This document shows positions 7,516 through 16,988 of a stretch of 64,000 nt of DNA, in pieces; the first letter of the stretch is position 1, and each line of letters begins with the position of its first letter. Source of the stretch: an uncultured Acidobacteriia bacterium (lineage in GTDB: Bacteria; Acidobacteriota; Terriglobia; Bryobacterales; Bryobacteraceae). The position numbers were made by a program, and so were the translations under genes. The notes below the pieces were generated by a model, which had not been told where the DNA came from, searched no databases, and saw nothing but the letters and a program-made list of their open reading frames with translations. The DNA is taken from assembly GCA_903929755.1 (NCBI GenBank), contig CAIYVZ010000001.1, positions 1 to 64,000 of the forward strand, read 5' to 3'.

Positions 7516-8979
7516 TTAGCCTAATTTAGCTTTTACGAGGTCGTTGACCACGGCGGGGTTGGCCTGGCCGCGGGAGTTCTTCATGACCTGGCCGACGAAG
7601 AAGCCCATGAGGGCGACGCGGCCAGCCCGGTAGTCGGCTGCCTGTTTGGGATTGGCGGCGATGATTTCGTCGATCATACGTTCCAGTTCCCCGGTGTCGC
7701 TGATGGTTTTGAGACCCTCGCGTTCTACGATGACGGCGGCGGGGTCTCCCGATTCAAACATTTTGGGGAGAACATCTTTGGCGAGTTTGCCGGTGAGTTC
7801 CCCTTTGACGACGAGAGCGACGAGTTCGCCGAGGTGCTGGGCGGAGACGGGGGAGTTTTCGACGTCTTTGTTGGAGGCTTTGAGGAGCGCGGCGAGGTCG
7901 CCCATGACCCAGTTGGCGGCGATTTTTGGGTCGCCGGCGACTTTGGCGACAGCTTCGAAGTAGTCGGCGAGGGGCCGGTTGGCGGTGAGGACCTGGGCGT
8001 CGTATTCCTTGAGGCCGAATTCGGTGGCGAAGCGGACGCGGCGGAGGGAGGGGAGCTCGGGCATGGTGGCTCTGACGGACCCCAGCCATTTTTCGCCGAT
8101 TTTGAGGGGCGCGAGGTCGGGTTCGGGGAAGTAGCGGTAGTCGTGGGCCTGTTCTTTGGAGCGCATGCCGACGGTGATGCCGAGGTCGGAGTTGAAGAGG
8201 CGGGTTTCCTGATGGATGGTGCCGCCGCCTTCGATGACGCCGACCTGGCGGGCGATTTCGTAGTCGATGGCTTCGCGGAGGAAGCGGAAGGAGTTCAGAT
8301 TCTTGATTTCGACTTTGGTGCCGAGTTCTTTTTGGCCCCAGAGACGGACAGAGACGTTAGCGTCACAGCGGAGGTGGCCTTTTTCCATGTCGCAGGTGGA
8401 GGCTTCGACGAACTGGATGCTTTGTTTGAGTTCGGTGAGGTAGGCGAAGGCTTCATCGGAGGAGCGCATGTCGGGCTCGCTGACGATTTCGATGAGGGGC
8501 GTACCGCTGCGATTGAGGTCTACGTAGGTGTATTTTGCGGAATCGCGGAAGCCTTCGTGGAGGCTCTTGCCTGCGTCGTCTTCCATGTGGACGCGGGTGA
8601 CTTTAATGCGTTTTGGTTCGCCGTTGACGACGACATCGACGTAGCCCCATTCGGCGAAGGGAAGGTCGAATTGGGAAATCTGGTAGCCCTTGGGGGAATC
8701 GGGGTAGAAGTAGTTCTTGCGGGCGAAGACGGAGACGGGGCGAATTTCGCAGTTGAGGGCGAGGGCGCCGCGGATGGCGAGTTCGACGGCCTGGCGGCTG
8801 AGGACGGGAAGCGCGCCGGGGAGACCGCAGCAGACCGGGCAGACGTTAGAGTTCGGCGCGGCGCCGAAGCTGGTAGGGCAGCCGCAGAAAATTTTGGTGC
8901 GTGTGGCAAGCTGGACATGGACTTCCAGGCCGATTACCGATTCGTACTTCTTTATAAGTTCGGGGGAAGCGATCTCCAT
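7516..8979 (-). CDS. gatB: Asp-tRNA(Asn)/Glu-tRNA(Gln) amidotransferase subunit B
   Basis: A 487-residue subunit B of the GatCAB complex, which converts misacylated Glu-tRNA(Gln) or Asp-tRNA(Asn) into the correct species. The family start YESVIGLEVHVQL lies at about 10-22. The zinc-binding cysteines CGCP and CPVCCG follow, then the cradle-domain sequence PKGYQISQFDLPFAEWG. The C-terminal YqeY-like tail ends in RGQANPAVVNDLVKAKLG. Length is normal. gatA and gatC are not in the window. The start has no Shine-Dalgarno, but a TATCCT hexamer 7 nt upstream suggests a leaderless transcript. Confidence 0.97.
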   Translation of the reverse strand: MEIASPELIKKYESVIGLEVHVQLATRTKIFCGCPTSFGAAPNSNVCPVCCGLPGALPVLSRQAVELAIRGALALNCEIRPVSVFARKNYFYPDSPKGYQISQFDLPFAEWGYVDVVVNGEPKRIKVTRVHMEDDAGKSLHEGFRDSAKYTYVDLNRSGTPLIEIVSEPDMRSSDEAFAYLTELKQSIQFVEASTCDMEKGHLRCDANVSVRLWGQKELGTKVEIKNLNSFRFLREAIDYEIARQVGVIEGGGTIHQETRLFNSDLGITVGMRSKEQAHDYRYFPEPDLAPLKIGEKWLGSVRATMPELPSLRRVRFATEFGLKEYDAQVLTANRPLADYFEAVAKVAGDPKIAANWVMGDLAALLKASNKDVENSPVSAQHLGELVALVVKGELTGKLAKDVLPKMFESGDPAAVIVEREGLKTISDTGELERMIDEIIAANPKQAADYRAGRVALMGFFVGQVMKNSRGQANPAVVNDLVKAKLG

Positions 8980-8986
8980 CCCTATA

Positions 8987-8992
8987 AGGATA
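8987..8992 (-). promoter_or_regulatory. Putative -10 box of gatB (leaderless start)
   Basis: On the minus strand TATCCT sits 7 nt before the gatB ATG, and no purine-rich ribosome site intervenes. The spacing puts transcription start at or within a base or two of the ATG. The same TANNNT-ATG layout recurs at several other genes here. Confidence 0.45.
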
Positions 8993-9078
8993 ACGGCTGG
9001 GCGGACGGGGACAGAAATTTGACAACACGTTCACAACTTGCAGGGCTGAATTTGGTCTCATACAGTTTGAGGTTCCTG

Positions 9079-10002
9079 ATGAAATTCGTCGTCGCGTTGG
9101 GTCTGTGCCTGCCGTTTCTGGTAGTTGCACAAGTGCCTTCGGCTGAAAAAAACACTTTTGTGGGAGGTACGCCCTGCCGGATGTGCCATCCGGACGTTTG
9201 GCTGAACTTCAATAAGAATCCGCACTTTAAGTCGATTGCTTCGGGCAAGGAAGTGCCGGAGAACACGGGGTGCGAAGGTTGCCATGGCGCGGGCGGCAAC
9301 CATGTGGCGGCGAAAGGCGGGAAGGCGACGATAAAGGCGTTTTCGCAGTTTTCGCCGGAGCAGACGCTGGATGCGTGCCTGCGGTGCCACTCGAAGGACG
9401 TTTCGAGGGCGGGGATTCGGGAGTCGGCGCATACGGAGGCGGATGTGGTTTGTACGAATTGCCACTCGGTGCATAAGCCGGCGACGCCGAAGTTTTTGCT
9501 GGCGAAGCAGCAGACGCAGCTTTGTTATCAGTGCCATACGACGGTACGAGGGCAGTTTGAAATGCCTTCGAAGCACCGGGTGAACGAGGGGGCGGTGCAG
9601 TGCACGGATTGCCATAATCCGCACGGGAATACGGCTCCGACATGGCGGACGGGGACGGGGTCGCGACTGGTTACGACGGCGCATGACAATGAGCAGCCGT
9701 GTTTGAAGTGCCATGTGGACAAGCGCGGGCCGTTCGTTTATGAACATGCCAGTTTGCGGATTGAAGGGTGCGACACGTGCCATTCGCCGCACGGGTCACC
9801 GAACGCGAAGCTGCTGAAGAGGCCGGTGGTGTTTACGCTTTGCCTCGAATGCCACACCGGCGCGGGGACGTTTGGGCGGCAGACGACAGGAGTGCGGATT
9901 CAGTCGAGTTCGCATAACCTGCTGGATCCGAAGTACCAGCGATGCACGCAGTGCCATGTGCGGATTCATGGTTCGAACAGCGATGAGAGGTTCCTGAGAT
10001 GA
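9079..10002 (+). CDS. Decaheme c-type cytochrome, MtrA/DmsE-like
   Basis: A 307-residue periplasmic cytochrome. I chose ATG 9079 because it opens a signal peptide (MKFVVALGLCLPFLVVAQV) just before the first heme site; the frame is open further upstream, antisense to gatB. Ten CxxCH heme-binding motifs occur, starting at residues 33, 65, 100, 125, 149, 175, 208, 231, 255 and 289. Ten hemes in about 300 residues is the size and count of MtrA, PioA and DmsE, which carry electrons through an outer-membrane porin. The next gene overlaps by 4 bp and encodes a barrel of MtrB type, which supports a trans-outer-membrane conduit. No MtrC/OmcA-type surface cytochrome or CymA-type quinol oxidase gene is adjacent. 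The direction of electron flow cannot be told from sequence. Confidence 0.9.
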   Translation: MKFVVALGLCLPFLVVAQVPSAEKNTFVGGTPCRMCHPDVWLNFNKNPHFKSIASGKEVPENTGCEGCHGAGGNHVAAKGGKATIKAFSQFSPEQTLDACLRCHSKDVSRAGIRESAHTEADVVCTNCHSVHKPATPKFLLAKQQTQLCYQCHTTVRGQFEMPSKHRVNEGAVQCTDCHNPHGNTAPTWRTGTGSRLVTTAHDNEQPCLKCHVDKRGPFVYEHASLRIEGCDTCHSPHGSPNAKLLKRPVVFTLCLECHTGAGTFGRQTTGVRIQSSSHNLLDPKYQRCTQCHVRIHGSNSDERFLR

Positions 10003-11963
10003 GAAGGCTAGCTTGTGTTTTGTGGGTCTTCCCTGCCCTCTTGGCGGCTCAGGAGACGGTGGCTCCGACGGTTGACGAGAAGGTGGGGTCGGCGAGGGGC
10101 GCGAACAAGGGCGATTTCAATATTGTTCAGAGCTGGGAACTGGGGTATCGCTTCAATTCGGTGGGGGGCGACGCGGGCAAGTACCAGAGCGATGTGAATT
10201 ACCGGAACGGCGTGCGGCTGCTGTCGGGATCACTGAATGTGAATTCGAAGGACGGCAAGGGTAAGTGGTTCGACGAGTTTGTGCTGTCGACGCAGGGTTT
10301 GGGGAATGATCCGTATGAATCGGCGACGATTCGGCTGCAGAAGAACCGCTGGTATCGGTACGACTTGTTGTGGCGGCAGAACGATTACCGGAATCCGGGG
10401 CTGACGACCGGGCAGCAGTTGCAGAATACGACGCATCGGTGGCAGGACCATGATCTGACATTGTTTCCGCAGAGCCATTTCCGGGTTCGCGCTGGGTATT
10501 CGCGAGTGAAGCAGACGGGGCCGGCGCTGACGACGGAGCAGTTGTTTGACACGCGGAGCAACGTGGTTTCGATCTTCCGGAATGTGGCGCGGCAGTTTGA
10601 CGATTACCGGGTGGGCGGGGACGTGGATTTTAAGGGTTTCCGGCTGACGGTACAGAAGCGCTGGGAGTTCTATAAGGAAGACACGAAGGACGGGCCGGGG
10701 AGCGGGATCGCTTTTGCGCGGTCGGAGCCATATCGGGGGCAGACGGGCGGCTGGATGGGGAATCTGTTCGGCGAGCGACGGCTGTTGGTGGTAAATGCGC
10801 GGTACACGTATGCCTCGACGGTGGGGGATTTCGTGCAGAACGAGTCGGCGATCGGGCTGGATCGGTTTGGGGCGGCGGCGAACCGGCAGGTGATGGTGAG
10901 CGGACGAGGGAATCGGCCAGTGACTTCGGGGGATTTCAGCTTGACGTTGCTACCGCATTCGAGGGTGACGATTATTAACCATACGTCGGCTTCCAGCAGC
11001 AGGATGGTGGGGAATAACTACTTCCAGCAGTTTGATAATTCGACGTTTTCGTTCTCGACGCTGGCGTTCAATTCGCTGACGTTGCGGTTGGTGACGAATG
11101 CGACGGATGTGCGGTTCCGGGTGTCGAAGAAGCTGGATTTTACGGGTGGGTTTCGATATTCGGACCGGTATATCCAGTCGATTGAGAACAGCACGTCGCC
11201 GGGGACTCCGTGGTTCGGAGTGACGGCGGAACAGACGAACAGGACGAAGGCGGGTGTGGTGGGCGTGAACTGGCTGGCGACGAAGAATCTGCGGATCCAT
11301 GCGGAATCGGAGTTCGGGAATAACGATAATCCGTTTACGCCGGTGAGTTTGCGGGATTACCATTCGGTGCGGGCCCGGGCGCAGTATCGGACGAAGAAGT
11401 TCACGCTGGGCGCGGCTTACGGGGACAACTACAACGCGAATTCGGTGGCGATTACGGCTTACAGTTCGCGGGCGCGAAACTATTCGGGTGAGGGGTCGTG
11501 GGCGGTGCGTTCGTGGGTTTCGGTGGATGGGGCGTGGTCGAAGCTGCATACGGATACGGCGGGAGGGATTAATTTCTTTGCCGGGGCTCCGCGGGCGACT
11601 TTGGTGAGCGGGCTGGATTCGATCTACGTGAGCAATTTGCACGCGGCGAATGTGGGGGTGCGGCTTGCGGTGAAGAAGTACGCGGATCTTTATTTGGGGT
11701 ACAACATTACCAGGGATACGGGGGATGGGCGGAGTTCTTTAGCGGCTCAGCCTACGGCGGGGGCCCAAGTGTTTTATAACGTGCAGACATTCCCTTTGAC
11801 GTTCCAGACTCCTTTGGTGCGGTTGTCGGTGCGGGTGACGGATAAGCTGCGGTGGAATGCCGGGTGGCAGTATTACGGGTATCAGGAGCAGTTCGGGGTA
11901 CTGGGGATGAACCAGGGCTACCGGGCGAATACGGGGTATACGAGTTTGTTGTGGGCGTTTTAG
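9999..11963 (+). CDS. MtrB/PioB-like outer-membrane beta-barrel protein
   Basis: A 654-residue protein with a signal peptide (LACVLWVFPALLAAQ) followed by long alternating aromatic/polar strands, as in a large beta-barrel. It ends in phenylalanine (SLLWAF), the usual C-terminal signal for outer-membrane insertion by the BAM complex. Typical strand text is WYRYDLLWRQNDYRNPG and FTLGAAYGDNYNAN. MtrB-family porins are about 650-750 residues and sheathe a decaheme cytochrome, which matches the overlapping upstream gene (ATGA overlap). The N-terminal CxxC of some MtrB proteins is not present. Assignment to this family rests mainly on barrel character, size and partner, because barrel sequences diverge quickly. 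Confidence 0.75.
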   Translation: MRRLACVLWVFPALLAAQETVAPTVDEKVGSARGANKGDFNIVQSWELGYRFNSVGGDAGKYQSDVNYRNGVRLLSGSLNVNSKDGKGKWFDEFVLSTQGLGNDPYESATIRLQKNRWYRYDLLWRQNDYRNPGLTTGQQLQNTTHRWQDHDLTLFPQSHFRVRAGYSRVKQTGPALTTEQLFDTRSNVVSIFRNVARQFDDYRVGGDVDFKGFRLTVQKRWEFYKEDTKDGPGSGIAFARSEPYRGQTGGWMGNLFGERRLLVVNARYTYASTVGDFVQNESAIGLDRFGAAANRQVMVSGRGNRPVTSGDFSLTLLPHSRVTIINHTSASSSRMVGNNYFQQFDNSTFSFSTLAFNSLTLRLVTNATDVRFRVSKKLDFTGGFRYSDRYIQSIENSTSPGTPWFGVTAEQTNRTKAGVVGVNWLATKNLRIHAESEFGNNDNPFTPVSLRDYHSVRARAQYRTKKFTLGAAYGDNYNANSVAITAYSSRARNYSGEGSWAVRSWVSVDGAWSKLHTDTAGGINFFAGAPRATLVSGLDSIYVSNLHAANVGVRLAVKKYADLYLGYNITRDTGDGRSSLAAQPTAGAQVFYNVQTFPLTFQTPLVRLSVRVTDKLRWNAGWQYYGYQEQFGVLGMNQGYRANTGYTSLLWAF

Positions 11964-12191
11964 GCGGGGGGCTGGATTAGCGGGCGCAGGAGTACGACGA
12001 AGTCGGGCACCACCAGGCTCAGGGTGGAGCGTAACTGATCGGAACTGCGTCCCCGGTCGGCTGATTGTTGGCTCAGGGTTGCGAGCACCCGAGTTTGTTC
12101 CGCGTGCCCTAAAGCGCGAGCACCCCATGGCCCGTACATTATCGTGTAGGGGATCGATGCCGAATTTATCCATATATTTCGTGTAGTCCAC
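11960..12191 (-). pseudogene. Decayed minus-strand gene remnant, unidentified
   Basis: The gap before purQ (11964-12262) holds coding-like minus-strand text in two frames. From 12191 the peptide begins [20 protein letters not shown] 59-codon frame then runs from ATG 12139 to TAA 11960-11962, with segments HAEQTRVLATLSQQSADRG and DQLRSTLSLVVPDFVVLLRP, and ends PLIQPPA. The switch of frame suggests a frameshifted relic, although the second part could be a short real gene. I cannot name the family. Its stop overlaps the stop of the barrel gene. Confidence 0.35.
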
Positions 12192-12262
12192 GCTGCGGAA
12201 AGCCGATTGCAGTAAAGTTCTCCCGACGCTGCCCTCCCCGCCTGTTAGACTGGAGATTCCCC

Positions 12263-12961
12263 ATGAAAGTCGGAGTCGTTGTCTTCCCAGGCAGCAATTG
12301 TGACCACGACGCGTGGTACGCCATCAACAAAAATCTGAACCGGCCAGGGCAGAACGTTGCCAGCGCTGAGTTTATCTGGCACGACGCCCATTCGGTCGGC
12401 CAAGTGGACGCAGTGATTCTGCCGGGTGGATTTTCGTACGGTGACTACCTGCGGTGCGGTGCCATTGCTCGCTTTTCGCCTGTAATGCAGGCGGTTCAGA
12501 AATTCGCAGCCGACGGCGGTCTCGTCCTCGGCATTTGCAACGGCTTCCAGATTCTGGTTGAAGCCGGGTTGCTGCCAGGAGCTCTGATCCGCAATGCGGG
12601 CCTGAGGTTCATTTGCAAGGAAGTGGGGCTCGAGACCGTTACGACGGCTTCTCCGTTCACTTCCACGCTGCAGAAGGGGGAGACGCTGCACCTTCCGATT
12701 GCGCATGGCGAAGGGCAGTACATCGCCGATGAGCGAACGCTGGATGAACTGGACGCGGAAGACCGCGTGGCGTTCCGGTATACGGAAAATCCGAATGGCT
12801 CGATGCGGGACATTGCGGGTATTTTGAATGCCGGACGGAATGTTCTGGGCATGATGCCTCATCCGGAACGTGCTTGTGATCCTCTTGTGGGTTCCACTGC
12901 GGGCCTTGCGATCTTTGAGTCCATGTTGGGAGCCGTCGTGTCTGGAGAAAGAGCCAAGTGA
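12263..12961 (+). CDS. purQ: Phosphoribosylformylglycinamidine synthase, glutaminase subunit
   Basis: A 232-residue class I glutamine amidotransferase that supplies ammonia for step 4 of purine synthesis (FGAR to FGAM). The PurQ opening [14 protein letters not shown] is present. The nucleophile elbow [11 protein letters not shown] places the catalytic cysteine at residue 92, and [11 protein letters not shown] near the C-terminus supplies the His/Glu pair. Length matches stand-alone PurQ of the PurSQL complex. Its stop overlaps the GTG start of purL (GTGA). The purS subunit normally required by this type is not adjacent. A TAGACT box lies 11 nt before the ATG, with a weak GGAG between them. 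Confidence 0.97.
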   Translation: MKVGVVVFPGSNCDHDAWYAINKNLNRPGQNVASAEFIWHDAHSVGQVDAVILPGGFSYGDYLRCGAIARFSPVMQAVQKFAADGGLVLGICNGFQILVEAGLLPGALIRNAGLRFICKEVGLETVTTASPFTSTLQKGETLHLPIAHGEGQYIADERTLDELDAEDRVAFRYTENPNGSMRDIAGILNAGRNVLGMMPHPERACDPLVGSTAGLAIFESMLGAVVSGERAK

Positions 12962-15186
12962 CGATCACTCCGGAAATCATCAAGCACCACCAACTGACAC
13001 AGGGCGAGTTCGACAAGATCGTCTCTCTGCTGGGCCGGCAACCGAGCTACACGGAACTGGGCGTATTCAGTGTGATGTGGAGCGAGCATTGCTCTTATAA
13101 GAGCTCGCGGATCCACCTGAAGAAGCTGCCGATTACGGGCAAGTACGTGGTACAGGGTCCGGGCGAGAACGCCGGAATTATCGGCATTGGCGACGGCTGG
13201 GTGGTGGCGTTCAAGATTGAATCGCACAATCACCCGAGCTACATTGAGCCTTTCCAGGGCGCGGCGACGGGCGTGGGCGGCATTCTGCGCGACATCTTTA
13301 CGATGGGCGCGCGACCGATCGCGGTACTGGATTCGCTGCGATTTGGGCCTTTGACCGGCAGCGCGGTGGCGGAGCGGAATGCCCGCATTGTGGCTGGAGT
13401 GGTTTCGGGGATTGCGCACTACGGCAACTGCTTTGGCGTGCCTACGGTGGGTGGCGAGTGCATTTTTGAAGAGTGCTACTCGGGCAATCCTCTGGTGAAT
13501 GTATTTGCGCTGGGTGTCTGCAGGCAGGAGGACGTGTTCTTTGCGAAGGCGAAGGGCATTGGGAATCCTGTGATTTATGTAGGCGCGAAGACGGGCCGGG
13601 ACGGGATACATGGCGCATCGATGGCGTCGGCCGAGTTCACGGAAGAATCGAAGCAGAAACGGCCGAACGTGCAGGTGGGCGATCCATTCATGGAAAAGCT
13701 ACTGCTGGAAGCCTGCATTGAAGCGATGAAGACAGGCGCGATTGTGGCGATCCAGGACATGGGCGCGGCGGGTTTGACGTCGTCTTCATGCGAAATGGGC
13801 AGCCGCGGTGAAGTGGGGATCGAGATCGATCTTGATCTGGTGCCACAGCGCGAAACGGGCATGACGGCTTACGAGATGCTGCTTTCCGAGTCACAGGAAC
13901 GCATGCTGATTGTGGCGGAAAAGGGTCGCGAGCAGGAACTGTTTGACGTGTTCCACAAGTGGGGCCTGGACGCGGTGACGATTGGCTCGGTGACCGAGGG
14001 CGGCAATCTGCGGATTACGCACAAAGGCGTGGTGGAAGCGGATATTCCGAACCGCGCGCTGGCCGATGAGGCTCCGAAGTATGACCGTCCGCATGATGTG
14101 CCTCCGCACCGGACGGCGCCGCTGGAAGCTCAGGCGTTTGCGGCGTCGGCGGATCTGAATGCCGACCTAATGAAATTAGTGTCTTCTGCCGATCTTTGTT
14201 CCAAGAGATGGATCTGGGAACAGTACGATTATCAGGTTCGGACGAATACACTGGCTGGGCCGGGTGGCGATGCGGCGATTGTTCGTGTGAAGGAAACCGG
14301 GCAGTCGATTGCGATGTCGCTGGACGGGAATGGGCGGTATTGTTTCCTCGATCCCCGTGAAGGTGCGAAGCTGGCGGTGGCGGAAAGCTGCCGGAACCTT
14401 TCTACCGTTGGAGCGCTGCCGGTGGCGGCGACGAACAACCTGAACTTTGGCAACCCGGAGCGCCCGGAAATTATGGCGCAGCTGGTGGAAGCGGTGGAGG
14501 GCATTGCCGAGGCGTGCAGCTTCTTCGACGCGCCGATTACGGGCGGGAACGTGAGTCTGTACAACGAAACACTGGGCGAAGGGATTTATCCGACGCCTGT
14601 ACTGGGTGTGGTGGGCATTCTGAAGACGGAAATGCCGGTCGGGAGCCTGTTCCGGAGTGTTGGGACGGATCTGGTGCTGGTGGGCGGCTTTGGGACAATG
14701 GACGGGCAGCGATTTGGGTCGAGCCAGTACGCGAAGCAGGTTCTGGGGCAGTTGTGGGGTTTGCCACCGGCTCTGGATATGGCTTACGAGAAGCGGGTTC
14801 ACGAGGCCATGCGTGAGATCGCTTTGCTGCATCTTGCTGAATCGGCTCATGATTTGAGCGATGGTGGTTTGGCTGTAGCGTTGGCTGAGTCTTCGACGCC
14901 TGAAGTTGGGGCGAAGGTGACGATGGCGGGTGGGTTGCGGCCTGAGTTTGCATTGTTTGGAGAAGCGCCGTCGCGGATCCTGGTATCGACGAAGCAGGCC
15001 GAACAAATCCTTGTAATTTTGTCGCGTCACGAAGTCCAGGGCGGCGTAATTGGAGTTACAATCGGAGAGCGGTTACAAATCGAAGACGAGGGGAAGAATA
15101 TGCTCATCAACGTCAGCACCGCTTCACTACGAGATTCGTCCGAAGCCGCACTGCCTGCTTTACTCCATACCCAACATGCCGTTTAA
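12958..15186 (+). CDS. purL: Phosphoribosylformylglycinamidine synthase, large synthetase subunit
   Basis: A 742-residue ATP-dependent synthetase subunit of small-PurL type, which needs PurQ and PurS. It starts with GTG at 12958 inside the purQ stop codon, so translation is coupled. Family landmarks are [20 protein letters not shown] near residue 35, the ATP/metal site [20 protein letters not shown] near 85, and [16 protein letters not shown] near 265. A second copy of the AIR-synthase fold contains [16 protein letters not shown] and [15 protein letters not shown]. Length fits the family (about 720-750). The last 11 bp overlap the purF start. Confidence 0.97.
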   Translation: MTITPEIIKHHQLTQGEFDKIVSLLGRQPSYTELGVFSVMWSEHCSYKSSRIHLKKLPITGKYVVQGPGENAGIIGIGDGWVVAFKIESHNHPSYIEPFQGAATGVGGILRDIFTMGARPIAVLDSLRFGPLTGSAVAERNARIVAGVVSGIAHYGNCFGVPTVGGECIFEECYSGNPLVNVFALGVCRQEDVFFAKAKGIGNPVIYVGAKTGRDGIHGASMASAEFTEESKQKRPNVQVGDPFMEKLLLEACIEAMKTGAIVAIQDMGAAGLTSSSCEMGSRGEVGIEIDLDLVPQRETGMTAYEMLLSESQERMLIVAEKGREQELFDVFHKWGLDAVTIGSVTEGGNLRITHKGVVEADIPNRALADEAPKYDRPHDVPPHRTAPLEAQAFAASADLNADLMKLVSSADLCSKRWIWEQYDYQVRTNTLAGPGGDAAIVRVKETGQSIAMSLDGNGRYCFLDPREGAKLAVAESCRNLSTVGALPVAATNNLNFGNPERPEIMAQLVEAVEGIAEACSFFDAPITGGNVSLYNETLGEGIYPTPVLGVVGILKTEMPVGSLFRSVGTDLVLVGGFGTMDGQRFGSSQYAKQVLGQLWGLPPALDMAYEKRVHEAMREIALLHLAESAHDLSDGGLAVALAESSTPEVGAKVTMAGGLRPEFALFGEAPSRILVSTKQAEQILVILSRHEVQGGVIGVTIGERLQIEDEGKNMLINVSTASLRDSSEAALPALLHTQHAV

Positions 15187-16624
15187 TCCTGACGAGCTTT
15201 TTCTTGATGTAGATCAGTTCGACAAGCTGCACGAAGAGTGCGGAGTGGTGGCGATTTACGGCCATCCGGAAGCCTCGAAGCTGGCGTATCTGTCGTTGTA
15301 CGCCTTGCAGCACCGTGGCCAGGAATCGGCCGGCATCTCCGCGAGCGACGGGACGGTAATCCGGACCGAGAAGCAGATGGGGCATGTGGCGGAAATCTTC
15401 ACGAACCCCGTGCTGGCGCAACTGCCAGGGACGATGGCCATTGGCCATACCCGGTATTCGACGGCGGGCGACACGGTAGAACTGAATGCTCAGCCGTTTT
15501 CGGTTCACTGCAACAAGGGTTTGATTGCGGTGGCGCACAACGGCAATATCACGAATGCGAGCGAAATCCGGAAGGATCTGGAAGCTCGCGGGTCGATATT
15601 CCAGGCTTCGAGCGATACGGAAGTGATTCTGCATCTGGTGGCGCATTCGCGGGAGAAGACTCTCGCGGGAGCCCTTCGGGAGGCGTTACTTCTACTGGAA
15701 GGCGCGTTTTCATTAGTCTTTTTGGCGCAGGACCGAATTATTGTGGCCCGCGACCCGCATGGCTTCCGACCTTTGGCAATGGGCCAGTTGGAAGTGAGCG
15801 GAAAGCCTGCGTATGTGTTTGCTTCGGAGACGTGCGCTTTCGATCTGCTGAATGCGGTGTACCTGAACGATGTGCAGCCGGGCGAGATGGTGATTGTGGG
15901 CCCGGAAGGCGTGTCTCGGGAGCGGTATGCTCCGTCGCAGCGCAAGGCGCATTGCGTCTTCGAGCATGTTTACTTCTCGCGGCCGGATTCGCTGGTATTT
16001 GGACGCAGCGTTCAGACTTCGCGTGAGCTGATGGGTGTTTTGCTGGCTCGTGAGGCTCCGGCGGATGCGGATATTGTGGTGCCGGTGCCGGATTCGGGCA
16101 ATGCCGCAGCCTTGGGTTACGCAGGTGAGAGCGGCTTGCCTTACCGCCAGGCTCTGATTCGGAATCACTATGTGGGGCGGACGTTTATTGAGCCGAACCA
16201 GGCGATTCGCGATTTCGGGGTGAAGCTGAAGTTGAACCCGATTCGCAGTTTACTGGAAGGGAAGAGCGTTATCCTGGTGGACGATTCCATTGTCCGCGGG
16301 ACGACGAGCCGGAAGATTGTGCGGATGGTTCGGCAGGCGGGGGCGCGTGAGGTCCATATGCGGATTTCTTGTCCTCCGACGGTGTCGCCTTGTTTCTATG
16401 GCGTGGATACGCCGAACAAGAGTGAACTGATTGCGGCGAACAGCACGATTGAAGAGATTCGCCGGTTCATTGAGGCGGATTCTTTAGCGTATCTGTCGCA
16501 GGAATCGCTTTCGCGAGCGGTTGCCGACGACCATAGCGAGTATTGCTACGCGTGCTACACGGGGAACTATCCCACGGACTTTGTGAATATCGAACAACTG
16601 GTCCGCGCTGGCCGTAAGGGGTAG
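15176..16624 (+). CDS. purF: Amidophosphoribosyltransferase (Fe-S type)
   Basis: A 482-residue enzyme for the first step of purine synthesis (PRPP plus glutamine to phosphoribosylamine). The ATG at 15176 was chosen because it leaves a short propeptide of 21 residues before the nucleophile in [10 protein letters not shown] (Cys22). That peptide must be cleaved to expose the cysteine, as in Bacillus PurF. The N-terminal glutaminase shows HTRYSTAG and NGNITN. The C-terminal PRTase shows the PRPP loop [18 protein letters not shown]. The cysteines in [17 protein letters not shown] and YCYACYTG match the 4Fe-4S ligands of the Bacillus-type enzyme. It overlaps purL by 11 bp and ends the operon at a strong terminator. 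Confidence 0.97.
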   Translation: MPFNPDELFLDVDQFDKLHEECGVVAIYGHPEASKLAYLSLYALQHRGQESAGISASDGTVIRTEKQMGHVAEIFTNPVLAQLPGTMAIGHTRYSTAGDTVELNAQPFSVHCNKGLIAVAHNGNITNASEIRKDLEARGSIFQASSDTEVILHLVAHSREKTLAGALREALLLLEGAFSLVFLAQDRIIVARDPHGFRPLAMGQLEVSGKPAYVFASETCAFDLLNAVYLNDVQPGEMVIVGPEGVSRERYAPSQRKAHCVFEHVYFSRPDSLVFGRSVQTSRELMGVLLAREAPADADIVVPVPDSGNAAALGYAGESGLPYRQALIRNHYVGRTFIEPNQAIRDFGVKLKLNPIRSLLEGKSVILVDDSIVRGTTSRKIVRMVRQAGAREVHMRISCPPTVSPCFYGVDTPNKSELIAANSTIEEIRRFIEADSLAYLSQESLSRAVADDHSEYCYACYTGNYPTDFVNIEQLVRAGRKG

Positions 16625-16644
16625 CCTGGCGTATTTTTAGTTAG

Positions 16645-16691
16645 AAAAACACCGCAGCGGCTGCCTGGCAGTTCTGCGGTGTTTTTTTTTT
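16645..16691 (+). terminator. Rho-independent terminator of the pur operon
   Basis: ACACCGCAG at 16649-16657 pairs with CTGCGGTGT at 16674-16682 around a 16-nt loop, followed by a run of nine or more T to about 16691. It lies 20 bp after the purF stop. This is the clearest intrinsic terminator in the window. Confidence 0.92.
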
Positions 16692-16715
16692 GCGCTTTGA
16701 GCTATTAGTGATCGA

Positions 16716-16894
16716 ATTCGCGGGCTGCCGAGCGGCGGCGGGATTCGCCAGAAGTACGGGAACCCGTGCACATTGACGATGTGGCGGTGGCTTTTCCGGA
16801 TTTGAAGATCACTCTGGCGCATCCGTCATTCCCGTGGCAGGAAGCGATCTCGGTTTGCCTGCATAAGCCGACGGTGTACATTGATCTCTCAGGA
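16716..16894 (+). pseudogene. Frameshifted fragment of an amidohydrolase (amidohydrolase 2 family)
   Basis: Two adjoining frames together spell a piece of a TIM-barrel amidohydrolase. The first is IRGLPSGGGIRQKYGNP, starting near 16716. After a missing base near 16765 comes VHIDDVAVAFPDLKITLAHP followed by SFPWQEA and KPTVYIDLSG, to about 16894. The segment resembles the family's NP-x-x-DDVAV-x-FPDLKI-x-x-AHP region just before the conserved GSDYP. Both ends are missing. It is a dead remnant between the pur operon and the next gene, and no other gene is seen in this gap. Confidence 0.7.
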
Positions 16895-16988
16895 TGCGAA
16901 TACGCAGCTGAAACACTAAGGTATTGTTCGGGTAGGTTCGGCCTTTGATTTTACGGGAGAATGCAATGAAACTGTTTGGACTAAGCGC

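Noticed and set aside
7834-9078. Long plus-strand open frame of about 415 codons antisense to gatB, continuous with the decaheme cytochrome
   Set aside because: It is Val/Gly/Asp-rich shadow text from the opposite strand of a conserved gene in GC-rich DNA. The signal peptide of the cytochrome begins only at 9079.
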